Shown one piece after another: positions 49,511 to 57,981 of a stretch of DNA of 64,000 nt (position 1 is the stretch's first letter; each line of letters begins with the position of its first letter). Under the pieces are notes generated by a model. The model was given only the letters and a program-made list of their open reading frames with translations, was not told the DNA's origin and did no database searches. Origin of the DNA: Aeromicrobium chenweiae (GTDB taxonomy: Bacteria > Actinomycetota > Actinomycetes > Propionibacteriales > Nocardioidaceae); assembly GCF_003065605.1 (NCBI RefSeq), contig NZ_CP026952.1, positions 1,798,001 to 1,862,000 of the forward strand. The letters run 5' to 3'. The translations under genes and the position numbers were made by a program.

Positions 49511-51754
49511 ATGACCCTCCGCGGTGAGCGGGACGGCGTGGCGCTGCGCCGTGCGAACGCCCCGCTGAGGGTGCTGGTCGTCGCCGATCCATCGACGGAC
49601 GCGCATCGTGCCGTGAAGCTGCTCGAGGGCCGCTTCCCCCAGGCCCAGCTCGAGGTGGAGATCGCAGGCGGCCTGCAGGCCGCGCAGTCACGACTGCGCG
49701 GCAGGCACGTCGACGTCATCCTGGTGGACGCGGGGGAGCGCGCCCCGGGCGCCACCGTCGCGGAGGCGCTGCGGACCGCGCATCCCGACACGCCGCTGAT
49801 GGTCCTCACCGGCTCGATCGACGGTCAGGTCGATCTGTGGGCACGGGTCGACGGAGCCGACGACGCGCGTCCGCCGTCCGCGCCCGGGATGGCCACGGCG
49901 ATCGTCAACGCCCTGCAGGGCAATCTCGCCGAGGACCGGGCTCACCGCTACCTCGAGCTCGCTCGGGGACTGCTCGACGCGCTGGACGCGCCGACCTGCG
50001 CCGTGGACGCGGAAGGCCGGATCGTCGCGGTCAACCTGGCCTGGCGTGACGTCACCCGGCAGAACGGCGGGATGGACGAACGCTCCGGCGTGGGCGTCAG
50101 CTACCTCGACGTCTGCGACGGCTCCGACCAGAGCCGGTACGGCAGCTGGACGCCCGACGCGGCCACTGTCGCCGCGGGGATGCGGCAGGTGCTCGCCGGC
50201 GAGCTGGAGCTGTTCCGCCACGACTACGCGTGCCACTCGCCGCACGAGAACAGGTGGTGCAGCGTCCAGATGACGCCGGCCACCATCAACGGCGGCCGGG
50301 GAGCCGTCGTCACCCATCTCGACACGACGAACATGCGAGAGATCGAGCAGACGTTGGCCTACCGGTCGATGCACGACGCGTTGACCGACCTGCCCAACCG
50401 CTCGTTGCTCGTGGACCGGCTGGAACAGGCCATCGCCGACGCCGAGCGTCGCGGGCTCGGTGTCGCGGTGGCCCACGTCGACCTCTCCGGGTTCCAACGG
50501 GTCAACGACACGTTGCAGTACAGCGGCGGCGACCGCGTCCTCGTCGAGGTGGCCGAGCGGCTCCAGGGCCAGCTCCGCCCCGGCGACACCGTGGCTCGCG
50601 CGTCGGGCGACGAGTTCCTCGTGCTCTGGCGCGATCTCGACGTCGACGACCCGGGAGCGGCGCTCGCCCTCGGTGAGCGGCTGCTGGAGGCGCTGGAGCA
50701 GCCGTTCGGTCCCGCGCACAGGCCCGTGTCGCTCTCGGCGGATGTCGGCGTGGCCCGGCACGTCGTGGGGTGGGGCGCCGATCGCACCCTGAGCTCGGCC
50801 GTCCTGGCCCTTGCCGAGGCCAAGACCCGGGGACCCGGGACCGTCGCGCTGTACACGCAGGAGCTGGAGGCGGCCGTCGTCGGCCGGACGACGTTGGAGA
50901 GCGAGCTCCGGACAGCGCTGGCCGGCACCGTCAGCCAGTTCGTCCTGCACTACCAGCCGGTCGTCGACCTGAGGTCCGGAGAGGTCGTCGCCGTGGAGTC
51001 GCTCGTGCGGTGGCAGCACCCCGTCCTGGGCCTGGTGCCGCCGGACCGGTTCATCCCCATGGCCGAGGCCACGGGGCTCATCCATCCCCTTGGCGGCTGG
51101 GTGCTGGACCAGGCGGTGCGCGACGCAGGGAACCTGACGTACGACGGGCGCGAGCTGTACGTCGCGGTCAACTTCTCCGTGCTCCAGCTCAACGACGAGG
51201 CCGTGCTGCAGGTACGACAGGTGCTCGAGAGCAGCGGTCTGACGCCAGGACGACTGATCCTCGAGGTGACCGAGTCCGCTCTCGTCCAGGACGAGGACGC
51301 CGTGGTCCGGGCGCTCGAGGCGCTGGCGCAGCTCGGGGTCCACGTCGCGATCGACGACTTCGGCACCGGCTACAGCTCGCTGCACTACCTGCGCCGCTAC
51401 CCGATCAACATCATCAAGATCGACCGCGAGTTCGTGGCCGGCATCGGCACGAGCGTCGACGACGAGGCGATCTGCGAGAGCATCGTGCACCTTGCCGAGG
51501 CGGTCGGCGCCATGACCGTCGCGGAGGGGGTGGAGACCCCCGAGCAGTACGCGTTCCTTCGGTCGCTCGGGTGCCACCACGGACAGGGCTTCCTCTGGTC
51601 GCCTCCCGTGCCGGCCGAACGGCTCCCCGCGGCCCTTGCCGCGTGCGGCGAGGTTCCGGTCCCGTCCACGACGTCGCCGCCCACGCCGGCGCGGCATCCC
51701 ACTGACAAGCACCAGCAGGACGCGCAGGCAGGAGGCGCTCTTCACCATGACTGA
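49511..51754 (+). CDS. REC-like, PAS, GGDEF and EAL multidomain protein (c-di-GMP turnover)
   Basis: The 747-residue protein has a receiver-like domain at about 17-125 (LRVLVVADPSTDAH, VDVILVDAGE), a PAS region at about 145-280, GGDEF at about 290-430, and EAL at about 450-690. The GGDEF signature reads ASGDEF, with serine at the first glycine, so cyclase activity is uncertain. The EAL signature reads ESLVRW, but metal and catalytic residues (EVTES, IDDFGTGYSS, KIDREFV) remain. Net phosphodiesterase activity is my guess. It is not membrane-bound. A c-di-GMP riboswitch lies upstream, and its stop overlaps the next gene by eight bases. Confidence 0.93.
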   Translation: MTLRGERDGVALRRANAPLRVLVVADPSTDAHRAVKLLEGRFPQAQLEVEIAGGLQAAQSRLRGRHVDVILVDAGERAPGATVAEALRTAHPDTPLMVLTGSIDGQVDLWARVDGADDARPPSAPGMATAIVNALQGNLAEDRAHRYLELARGLLDALDAPTCAVDAEGRIVAVNLAWRDVTRQNGGMDERSGVGVSYLDVCDGSDQSRYGSWTPDAATVAAGMRQVLAGELELFRHDYACHSPHENRWCSVQMTPATINGGRGAVVTHLDTTNMREIEQTLAYRSMHDALTDLPNRSLLVDRLEQAIADAERRGLGVAVAHVDLSGFQRVNDTLQYSGGDRVLVEVAERLQGQLRPGDTVARASGDEFLVLWRDLDVDDPGAALALGERLLEALEQPFGPAHRPVSLSADVGVARHVVGWGADRTLSSAVLALAEAKTRGPGTVALYTQELEAAVVGRTTLESELRTALAGTVSQFVLHYQPVVDLRSGEVVAVESLVRWQHPVLGLVPPDRFIPMAEATGLIHPLGGWVLDQAVRDAGNLTYDGRELYVAVNFSVLQLNDEAVLQVRQVLESSGLTPGRLILEVTESALVQDEDAVVRALEALAQLGVHVAIDDFGTGYSSLHYLRRYPINIIKIDREFVAGIGTSVDDEAICESIVHLAEAVGAMTVAEGVETPEQYAFLRSLGCHHGQGFLWSPPVPAERLPAALAACGEVPVPSTTSPPTPARHPTDKHQQDAQAGGALHHD

Positions 51755-52196
51755 CGACAACGGAGCCGGGCCCGAGCACGCGCAGCCACCGTCCGTGCTC
51801 GCGGCGCGACTGGCCGGCACACCGCAGCGCCACGACGGCCGCGCCTACCCCGTCGGCGGTGCCGTCCTCGATCCCGCGGCGACCAGCGCTGAGCTCGCCG
51901 CCACCCAGGCGCTGGTGCGGGCCGCGTCTGCCACCGAGGTGAGTGCCGTCGTGTCGACACTGGTGCACGATCTCGGAGGCGCCCTGGTCGTGGCCCGGTA
52001 CGCCGATCCGGCGACTGCCGTCCCCGTCGACGTCTCGCTCGGCCTGTCGGAGCCGGTGCTGCCGTGCGCCGAACCCGTCAGCGTCGCGGCGATGCGCCTG
52101 GCCGCGGTGCTGCCGGAGTTCCTCGAAGCCGCGCGGCTGGTGCTCTCGCGCCTGCCGGACCGCACGGCTGGGCTCGATCGAGGAGACCACCAGTGA
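51747..52196 (+). CDS. Small protein of unknown function in the c-di-GMP/B12 operon
   Basis: I do not recognise this 149-residue protein. The first 45 residues are polar and disordered-looking. From about residue 50 a helix and beta elements follow (EVSAVVSTLVHDLGGALVVARY, PVDVSLGLSEPVLPC), then a helix with LPEFLEAARLVLSRL. The layout recalls a short GAF/PAS-like sensor domain such as those beside diguanylate cyclases. It overlaps the GGDEF-EAL gene by eight bases and the B12-binding gene by four, so all three act together. It has a single cysteine. Possible light, redox or cofactor sensing is speculation. Confidence 0.75.
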   Translation: MTDDNGAGPEHAQPPSVLAARLAGTPQRHDGRAYPVGGAVLDPAATSAELAATQALVRAASATEVSAVVSTLVHDLGGALVVARYADPATAVPVDVSLGLSEPVLPCAEPVSVAAMRLAAVLPEFLEAARLVLSRLPDRTAGLDRGDHQ

Positions 52197-53200
52197 GCTC
52201 ACCAACCGACCCGGCAGCCGCGTACGGCCGCCTCCTCGAGACATTCGACGTCCACGGAGCCAGTGACCTGGTCGTCGAGCTCCTGGACGGCGGCATGTCG
52301 GTGGAGCGGATCATCACGGACGTCCTTGCCCCGGCACAGGTCGGCGTCGGCGAGCGGTGGGAGTCCGGCGCGTGGTCCGTCGCCGACGAGCACGTGGCGA
52401 CGTCGGTCACCGAGGCCGCGCTGGCCGCCCTGACGCACGCGGCACGACCGCGCCGCGGTACCCAGACCCGTCACGTGGCCGTCGCGTGCGCGGAGGGGGA
52501 GTGGCACAGCCTCCCGGCGCGGATGGCGGCCACCATCGCCGGGGCGACGGGCGAGGTGCGCGTGACGATGCTCGGCGCCTCCCTGCCGGCCGAGCAGCTG
52601 CACCGACGGCTCTCGGTCGGCGACATCGACATGCTGGCGCTGTCCTGCTCGATGCCGACCAACCTGATCGGCGCGGCCCGCTGCATCGCGGCGGCGCACG
52701 ACGTGGCCGTGCCGGTCATGATCGGTGGCCGGGCACTCGGCGGCACCCACGACCGCGCGCACGCCATCGGTGCCGACGCCTGGGCGCCCGACGCGTCGTC
52801 GATCCTGACCGCTCGTCCTGAGCTGATGGGTCGCGACACGGACATCCCCACCGAGGTGATGCTGCTCGACGCCGTGGACGACGCGGTCGTCGCGCTCACG
52901 TACGACCGGATGCTCGCCGCGTTCCCCCGCCTGGCGGCCATGACGGCGTACCAGCACGCGCGTACCCGCGAGGACCTCGGATGGATGGCGAGGCACACGG
53001 CCGCCGCCCTGTTGACCGACGACCCGAGCATCGCGGCGGACGTCCTCACCTGGCTCTGCACCCGGCTGAGCGACTTCGTGCCGGCCTCCGTCATCACCGA
53101 CACCGCCGCGCTGCTGGCGGAGACGCTGGAACCCCAGGCTCCTCACGGTGCGCAGATGCTGCGCCGGGGCATCGCCGCGGTGGACGCCGGCACCAGCTGA
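52193..53200 (+). CDS. B12-binding regulator (CarH/LitR-like), no DNA-binding domain seen
   Basis: The 335-residue protein begins with the helical B12-binding cap (B12-binding_2 type) including the Wx9EH motif in WESGAWSVADEH, where CarH uses the tryptophan and histidine to hold adenosylcobalamin. A Rossmann-like cobalamin domain follows (HVAVACAEGEWHSLPARMAATI, VTMLGASLPAEQL, ALSCSMPTNL, VMIGGRALGG). The C-terminal 120 residues are helical. There is no MerR helix-turn-helix at the N-terminus, so it may act through protein contacts rather than DNA. It starts at GTG 52193, overlapping the upstream stop. Confidence 0.87.
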   Translation: MSSPTDPAAAYGRLLETFDVHGASDLVVELLDGGMSVERIITDVLAPAQVGVGERWESGAWSVADEHVATSVTEAALAALTHAARPRRGTQTRHVAVACAEGEWHSLPARMAATIAGATGEVRVTMLGASLPAEQLHRRLSVGDIDMLALSCSMPTNLIGAARCIAAAHDVAVPVMIGGRALGGTHDRAHAIGADAWAPDASSILTARPELMGRDTDIPTEVMLLDAVDDAVVALTYDRMLAAFPRLAAMTAYQHARTREDLGWMARHTAAALLTDDPSIAADVLTWLCTRLSDFVPASVITDTAALLAETLEPQAPHGAQMLRRGIAAVDAGTS

Positions 53201-53210
53201 CGCCGCGCCG

Positions 53211-53978
53211 TCACAGGGGCTCGATCACCCGGATGCTCACGCCGTGCTCGAGCGGCTCCACGCGGGCACGTACCCCGTAGACGTCGGCGATCAGCTCGGC
53301 GGTGAGGACCGTGGACGGCGGGCCCCCCGCGACCACCCGACCCCCGGCGAGGACGAACACCCGGTCGCAGTAGGTCGCGGCGAGGTTGAGGTCGTGCAGC
53401 GCGACCACCGAGGTGACCGGCGTGCTCCGGACCAACGACAGCAGCTCCAGCTGGTGGCGGATGTCCAGGTGGTTGGTCGGCTCGTCCAGCAGCAGGACGG
53501 TCGGCTCCTGGGCCAGGGCACGGGCGATCTGGACGCGTTGCCGTTCGCCGCCGGACAACGTCGAGTAGCTCCGGTCCAGGCATTCCAGGACGTCGGTCTG
53601 CCCGGCAGCCCACGCCACGCGCTCCCGGTCGGCGGTGGTCGCCGGCGCCCATGCCGGACGGTGCGGGATGCGGCCGAGCCCGATGACGTCCTCGACACCC
53701 AGCTCCAGGGAGCTCGAGGCCTCCTGCTCGACGACGGCCACCTTCCGGGCCAGTGCCCGCTTGGACAGGCGGCCGATCGGCCGACCCTCCAGCAGGACCT
53801 GCCCGGACTCGCACGGCCGCAGGCCCGCCAGCAGCCGGATCAGCGTGGACTTGCCCGAACCGTTCGGTCCGAGCACCCCGACGGTCTCCCCGGCATGGGT
53901 CGACATCGAGACGTCCCGGATGATCGTCCGGCCGCGCACGCTCCACCGCAGGTCGTGGGCCTGCAGGATCGCCGTCAT
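53211..53978 (-). CDS. btuD: ABC transporter ATP-binding protein, corrinoid/siderophore type
   Basis: The 255-residue ATPase has Walker A GPNGSGKST (about 38-46), a Q-loop near VVEQEASSS, signature LSGGERQRVQIA, Walker B TVLLLDEPTNHLDIRHQ, and H-loop VVALHDLNLAA. These are features of the FecE/BtuD family. It is the third gene of a binding protein, permease and ATPase set. Its start ATG overlaps the permease stop. The upstream cobalamin riboswitch makes a corrinoid (vitamin B12) substrate more likely than a ferric siderophore. It ends ten bases from the convergent B12-binding regulator gene. Confidence 0.9.
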   Translation of the reverse strand: MTAILQAHDLRWSVRGRTIIRDVSMSTHAGETVGVLGPNGSGKSTLIRLLAGLRPCESGQVLLEGRPIGRLSKRALARKVAVVEQEASSSLELGVEDVIGLGRIPHRPAWAPATTADRERVAWAAGQTDVLECLDRSYSTLSGGERQRVQIARALAQEPTVLLLDEPTNHLDIRHQLELLSLVRSTPVTSVVALHDLNLAATYCDRVFVLAGGRVVAGGPPSTVLTAELIADVYGVRARVEPLEHGVSIRVIEPL

Positions 53979-55006
53979 GCCCGGTTCCGGTTGCGCAGCA
54001 GGATGAGGGCGAACCCGGGGACGCCGATGAGTGCTGTCGCGACGCCGACGGGAAGCTCCTGCGGGTCGAGGAGCGTGCGGGCGGCCGTGTCGACCCAGAT
54101 CAGGAAGATCGCCCCGATGAGTGCGGCCGAGGGCAGCAGCAGGCGGTGCCCGACACCGACCAGCATCCGCGCGAGGTGCGGCAGCACGAGGCCCACGAAA
54201 CCGATGGCCCCCGAAGCGCTGACGATCAGCGCCGTCATCAGCGCGGTCACGACCAGCAGCAGCGCCCGGACCCTGGCGACGTCGACGCCCAGGGAGCTGG
54301 CCGCGTCGCTGCCGAACGCGAAGGCGTCCAGTCCCGAGGCGAACGCGCAGCAGACCAGGAGGCCGAGGAGGACTGCGGTGCCGCACACCACCACGTCGGT
54401 CCAGGTGGACGCGGACAGCGACCCGAGCAGCCAGAAGAGCACACCACGGGTCTGCTCCGCGTCCGCCGCGGTGAAGACGATGAACGAGGTCAGCGCGGCG
54501 AACAGCTGGGTCGCGGCGATCCCTGCCAGCACCAGACGGTCCGAGGAGTGGCCGGCCAGGTACGACAGCAGCAGCACCAGGGCGAACGCCGCCAGGGCGC
54601 CGAGGAACGCCCCGGCGGACAGGCCCACGGTCCCGGACCCGATGCCCAGCACGACGATGGAGACCGCGCCGGTCGAGGCGCCCGACGAGATGCCGAGGAC
54701 ATAGGGGTCGGCCAGCGGGTTGCGCAGCAGGGACTGCAGGATGACCCCGCACGTCGCCAGCCCCGCCCCGCAGATGCCGGCCAGCAGCGTCCGCGGCAGC
54801 CGCAGGTCCCACACGATGCCTTGCTGCAGCAGGGACAGCCCGGACGACCCGAGCCCGAGCCGGTCGCCGATCACCCCGAAGACGTCCCTTGGTGAGAGGT
54901 CGGAGGGCCCGACCGTGACGGCGCCGGCCACCGACAGCAGCACCACCACGGGTGCTGCCGTCAGCAGGAGGCCGGACCGAGTCACCCCCGGCCGGTGGAG
55001 CCTCAC
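53975..55006 (-). CDS. btuC: FecCD-type ABC permease, probable corrinoid uptake
   Basis: The 343-residue protein has about ten membrane helices and typical FecCD/BtuC motifs: DLRLPRTLLAGICGAGLATCG (the RLPR segment that opens the family), NPLADPYVLGISSGAS, GAIGFVGLVLPHLARM, and DTAARTLLDPQELPVGV. The start is a GTG overlapping the binding protein stop (complement at 55004-55006). It transports the ligand delivered by the lipoprotein using the ATPase at 53211. B12 specificity comes from the riboswitch and is not shown by the sequence of the permease itself. Confidence 0.9.
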   Translation of the reverse strand: MRLHRPGVTRSGLLLTAAPVVVLLSVAGAVTVGPSDLSPRDVFGVIGDRLGLGSSGLSLLQQGIVWDLRLPRTLLAGICGAGLATCGVILQSLLRNPLADPYVLGISSGASTGAVSIVVLGIGSGTVGLSAGAFLGALAAFALVLLLSYLAGHSSDRLVLAGIAATQLFAALTSFIVFTAADAEQTRGVLFWLLGSLSASTWTDVVVCGTAVLLGLLVCCAFASGLDAFAFGSDAASSLGVDVARVRALLLVVTALMTALIVSASGAIGFVGLVLPHLARMLVGVGHRLLLPSAALIGAIFLIWVDTAARTLLDPQELPVGVATALIGVPGFALILLRNRNRA

Positions 55007-56070
55007 TTCGAGGAACCGGGACCGGTCAGTCCGAGGTCGGCGAGCTGGCTCGCCAGGTTCTCCATCGCGTAGACGGTGCGGATCGACGGGTTGAGTTCGG
55101 CCCCGGTCAGGAGGACGAATCGATCGTTGAGGACGGCGTCCATGCGGGACGTGACCGGATTCTTCTTCAGGTGGGCGATCTTCGCGGCCCCGGTCTCGGC
55201 GGTCTGGCTCTTGCGCGTCAGGTCCCCGAGGACCAGGACGTCCGGGTTGCGGTCGGCGACGGTCTCCCAGTTGACCTGCGGCCACTCCTCGGTGGTGTCG
55301 TCGAACGCGTTCTCGACGTCGAGCGCGCGGCTGATGATGCCGGGGCCGCCGCAGCAGCCGGCGATGTACGGCGACTCGGCGTTCGCGAACCAGTACATGA
55401 CGGAGACCCCGGCGCCCTTCGCGCCGGCCTCGGCCGCGGCCATGCGGCGCTCCAGGTCGGCGACCAGCTCGGCACCGCGGGCGGGCACCCCGAAGATCTG
55501 CGAGAGCTCGGTGATCTCCTGGAAGATCGCGTCGATCTGCAGGGCCGAGCCGCGCTGGCCGTCGCCGTCCCCTTCGTTGTCCTTCAGGCACTCGGCGGGG
55601 GAGAGGTACGCGCCGACGCCGAGCTTCGAGAGCGCCTCGGGCGTCGTCACCCCGCCGTCGCCGAACGTGCTGGCGAACGATGCCGTGACGAAGTCCGGGT
55701 CGGCGTCCAGCAGCCGCTCGTACGACGGCGCCTGGTCCGCGAGGCGCGGGACCGAGGCGTTGGCGGTGGCCAGGGAGTCGAGCACCGGATCGGTCCAGGT
55801 GGCGGTGCCGACCATGCGGTCGGCGAGTCCCAACGACAGCAGGATCTCGGTGGATCCCTGGTTCAACGACACGGCGCGCTCCGGGGGCGCGTCGATCGTG
55901 ACGTCGCGTCCGCAGTTCTTCACCGTCACGGGGAACCCGGCGGCGGTGTGGTCGTCGGCCTGCGCCGGCGGTCCCTCCGATCCGCAGGCGGTGAGCACCA
56001 GGCACGAGACGAGGCCCGTGGCGGCGACGAGCGCCCGGACGCGGGCAGGACGGGTGGCGAGAACAGACAT
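55003..56070 (-). CDS. btuF: Periplasmic-binding-type lipoprotein, probable corrinoid-binding
   Basis: The 355-residue protein has a lipoprotein signal peptide with lipobox LTAC (residues about 26-29). The class III solute-binding fold (helical backbone) follows: VVSLNQGSTEILLSLG-like start, PEALSKLGV, NPDVLVLGD, and a long helix between the two lobes. It delivers ligand to the permease at 53975. The family includes BtuF and ferric siderophore-binding proteins, and the cobalamin riboswitch 65 bases upstream supports BtuF. It carries extra cysteines (ECLKDN and the CC pair in GCCGG), which is unusual. Confidence 0.9.
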   Translation of the reverse strand: MSVLATRPARVRALVAATGLVSCLVLTACGSEGPPAQADDHTAAGFPVTVKNCGRDVTIDAPPERAVSLNQGSTEILLSLGLADRMVGTATWTDPVLDSLATANASVPRLADQAPSYERLLDADPDFVTASFASTFGDGGVTTPEALSKLGVGAYLSPAECLKDNEGDGDGQRGSALQIDAIFQEITELSQIFGVPARGAELVADLERRMAAAEAGAKGAGVSVMYWFANAESPYIAGCCGGPGIISRALDVENAFDDTTEEWPQVNWETVADRNPDVLVLGDLTRKSQTAETGAAKIAHLKKNPVTSRMDAVLNDRFVLLTGAELNPSIRTVYAMENLASQLADLGLTGPGSSK

Positions 56071-56135
56071 GCGGGTCCCTCGGTGGTCGGGGGCGTGTGC
56101 GCGTGGCCCGTCGTGACCGTCAGCGGATGCTTCGG

Positions 56136-56310
56136 GGCCAGCAGGTCTTCGGACTCGGGATCAGCCGGTCCGAGGCGCCTTCCCAGACCAAAAGGTCCAG
56201 TGGCTTCATGCCCCGTCCGTCACCCATACCGCTGCGCGTCAGTCCCGGACTCCCACCGGGTTCCCTGTGCCGGGGGGTGACCCCGGCGGCTGGCGGGAAC
56301 AACGTAACAG
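56136..56310 (-). promoter_or_regulatory. Cobalamin (AdoCbl) riboswitch
   Basis: Read on the reverse strand, the core elements are all present: GTTCCCGCCAGCC, then GGGAACCCGGTGGGAGTCC, GACTGACGCGCAGCGGT (the conserved central block), the B12 box GCCACTGG (about 56199-56206), CTGGGAAGGCG, and the closing GAGTCCGAAGACCTGC. The element lies in the 335-base gap between the btuF-like start and the SDR gene, and is oriented to control the btuF/C/D set. The remaining bases from 56310 to 56405 hold no gene and may contain promoters of both sides. Confidence 0.92.
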
Positions 56311-56405
56311 GCTGCGCAGCGTGCCTGTCGTGCGTGGGTGGGTGTCGTGGACCCAGGGGCAGCGCGTCCTTCCTGGCACCCGCGGACCGGGGCAAGGTGA
56401 AGGAC

Positions 56406-57254
56406 ATGACAGACAACACGATCAAGAACTGGTTCATCACCGGCGCATCCCGTGGCTTCGGCCGGGCCTTCGTCCAGGCCGCGCTCGACCGAGGCGACCG
56501 GGTGGCCGCCACCGCGCGTGACACGGAGAGTCTTCGCGATCTCGCGACGCAGTTCCCCGACACCTTCGTCCCGCTCGCGCTCGACGTCACCGACGCGGCC
56601 GGCGTCCGACGGGTCGTCGCCGAGGCCGAGGACCGGCTCGGCGGACTCGACGTCGTCGTCAACAACGCGGGCTACGGTCACTTCGGTGCGGTGGAGGAGC
56701 TGGAGGAGGCAGAGCTGCGCGACCAGCTGGACGTCAACCTGTTCGGCCCGCTCCGCGTCACCCAGGCCGTGCTGCCGGGCATGCGGGAGCAGGGACATGG
56801 CCACATCATCCAGATCTCGACGATCGGAGGGATCGGAGCCTTCGCGAACCTGGGGGGCTACCACGCGTCGAAGTGGGGCCTGGAGGCCATCAGCGAGTCG
56901 CTCGCCACGGAGGTCGCCCGCTTCGGCATCCACGTGACCCTCGTCGAGCCCGGCGGCTTCGACACCGACTGGGCCGGATCCTCCGCACGCCACAGCCAAC
57001 CGCTCGAGGCGTACGACCCCATGCGCCAGGAGGCTGCCGCGCGTCGAGGAGGACAGGCACCGGGCGACCCGCGTGCGGCTGCTGAGGCACTGCTCGAGAT
57101 CGTGGACGCCCCCGAGCCGCCGCTTCGCGTCCTGTTCGGCGCACAGGCGCCCGGCATCGTGCGCGGCATCTACGAGCGTCGCCTGGCCGAGTGGAGCGCG
57201 TGGAAAGAGCTCTCCGTGAAGGCGCAGGGCGCACCGGCCGAGGCGCAGCAGTGA
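56406..57254 (+). CDS. Short-chain dehydrogenase/reductase
   Basis: The 282-residue classical SDR shows WFITGASRGFGRAFVQA (cofactor motif at about 9-25), VVNNAGYGHFG, Ser in IIQISTIGG, and YHASK (Tyr and Lys). It also has an extended C-terminal arm (VTLVEPGGFDTDW). It resembles the oxidoreductases of the CsgA/YtbB-like group with broad substrates. ATG 56406 is used; AAGG lies upstream. The next gene overlaps its stop (GTGA), forming an operon with the atypical SDR. Confidence 0.9.
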   Translation: MTDNTIKNWFITGASRGFGRAFVQAALDRGDRVAATARDTESLRDLATQFPDTFVPLALDVTDAAGVRRVVAEAEDRLGGLDVVVNNAGYGHFGAVEELEEAELRDQLDVNLFGPLRVTQAVLPGMREQGHGHIIQISTIGGIGAFANLGGYHASKWGLEAISESLATEVARFGIHVTLVEPGGFDTDWAGSSARHSQPLEAYDPMRQEAAARRGGQAPGDPRAAAEALLEIVDAPEPPLRVLFGAQAPGIVRGIYERRLAEWSAWKELSVKAQGAPAEAQQ

Positions 57255-57952
57255 CCGAGACCGAGCGCAGCGGGGATCGCGCGGGCTCGATCGTCGTCGT
57301 CGGCGCCGGCCCCGGCATCGGCGCCTCGGTCGCCCGGCGGTTCGGACGTGCGGGGTACGCGGTGGGACTGGTCGCCCGCAACGGCGACCACCTGTCGGCG
57401 CTCGCCGCCGAGCTGGGGGAGGAGCTCGCCGCCGACGTGGCCACCGCCGTGGCCGACGCGACGGAACCGGACCAGGTGCGGGCGGCCGTGCGCTCGGTCG
57501 CCGCGGCAATCGGCGAACCGACCGTCCTGTGCTTCAGCCCGCTGCCCGACATCGGTCTCATCCGTCCTGTCCTCGAGACCCGGCCCGAGGAGCTGTTGTC
57601 CTCGTTGCGGCTGAACGTGGGCGGGGCCGCGGCTGCGGTGGAGACCGTGCTGCCGGCCATGCAGTCCCGCGGTCGCGGGTCGCTGCTGTTCACCACGGGC
57701 AGCGCCGCCCTGCGCCCGGACGCCGCGCGTGCTGCCAGTGCCGTCACCACGACGGCGGCGTCGGTGTACATCTCGTTGCTGCGCGACGCCCTCGACGACA
57801 GCCCGATCACGGTGGGCCACACCGTGATCGTGGGTCCGGTCGCTCGCGGGCAGGACGACAGCCACGACCCCGACGACGTGGCCGCCGACGTGTGGGCCCA
57901 GCACCAGGGCGAGAGGGGAGAGTTCCCGTCGGTCCTGCGATTGGCGGACTGA
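57251..57952 (+). CDS. Atypical short-chain dehydrogenase-like protein
   Basis: The 233-residue protein has the modified Rossmann motif VVVGAGPGIGASVARRFGRAG and a VGLVARNGDHLS segment. It lacks an obvious YxxxK: at that place the sequence reads ASAVTTTAASVY, with neither tyrosine nor lysine aligned. It therefore resembles the protein at 29963 and probably shares a non-classical function. It starts at GTG 57251, overlapping the stop of the classical SDR, and 29 bases separate it from the XRE/MmyB regulator gene downstream. Confidence 0.8.
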   Translation: MTETERSGDRAGSIVVVGAGPGIGASVARRFGRAGYAVGLVARNGDHLSALAAELGEELAADVATAVADATEPDQVRAAVRSVAAAIGEPTVLCFSPLPDIGLIRPVLETRPEELLSSLRLNVGGAAAAVETVLPAMQSRGRGSLLFTTGSAALRPDAARAASAVTTTAASVYISLLRDALDDSPITVGHTVIVGPVARGQDDSHDPDDVAADVWAQHQGERGEFPSVLRLAD

Positions 57953-57981
57953 CGTGCGGCGGCCGTCCTAGACTCCTCGGC

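Noticed and set aside
53211..56070. A ferric siderophore uptake system
   Set aside because: The protein families fit both iron-siderophore and corrinoid uptake, but the cobalamin riboswitch directly upstream favours corrinoids.
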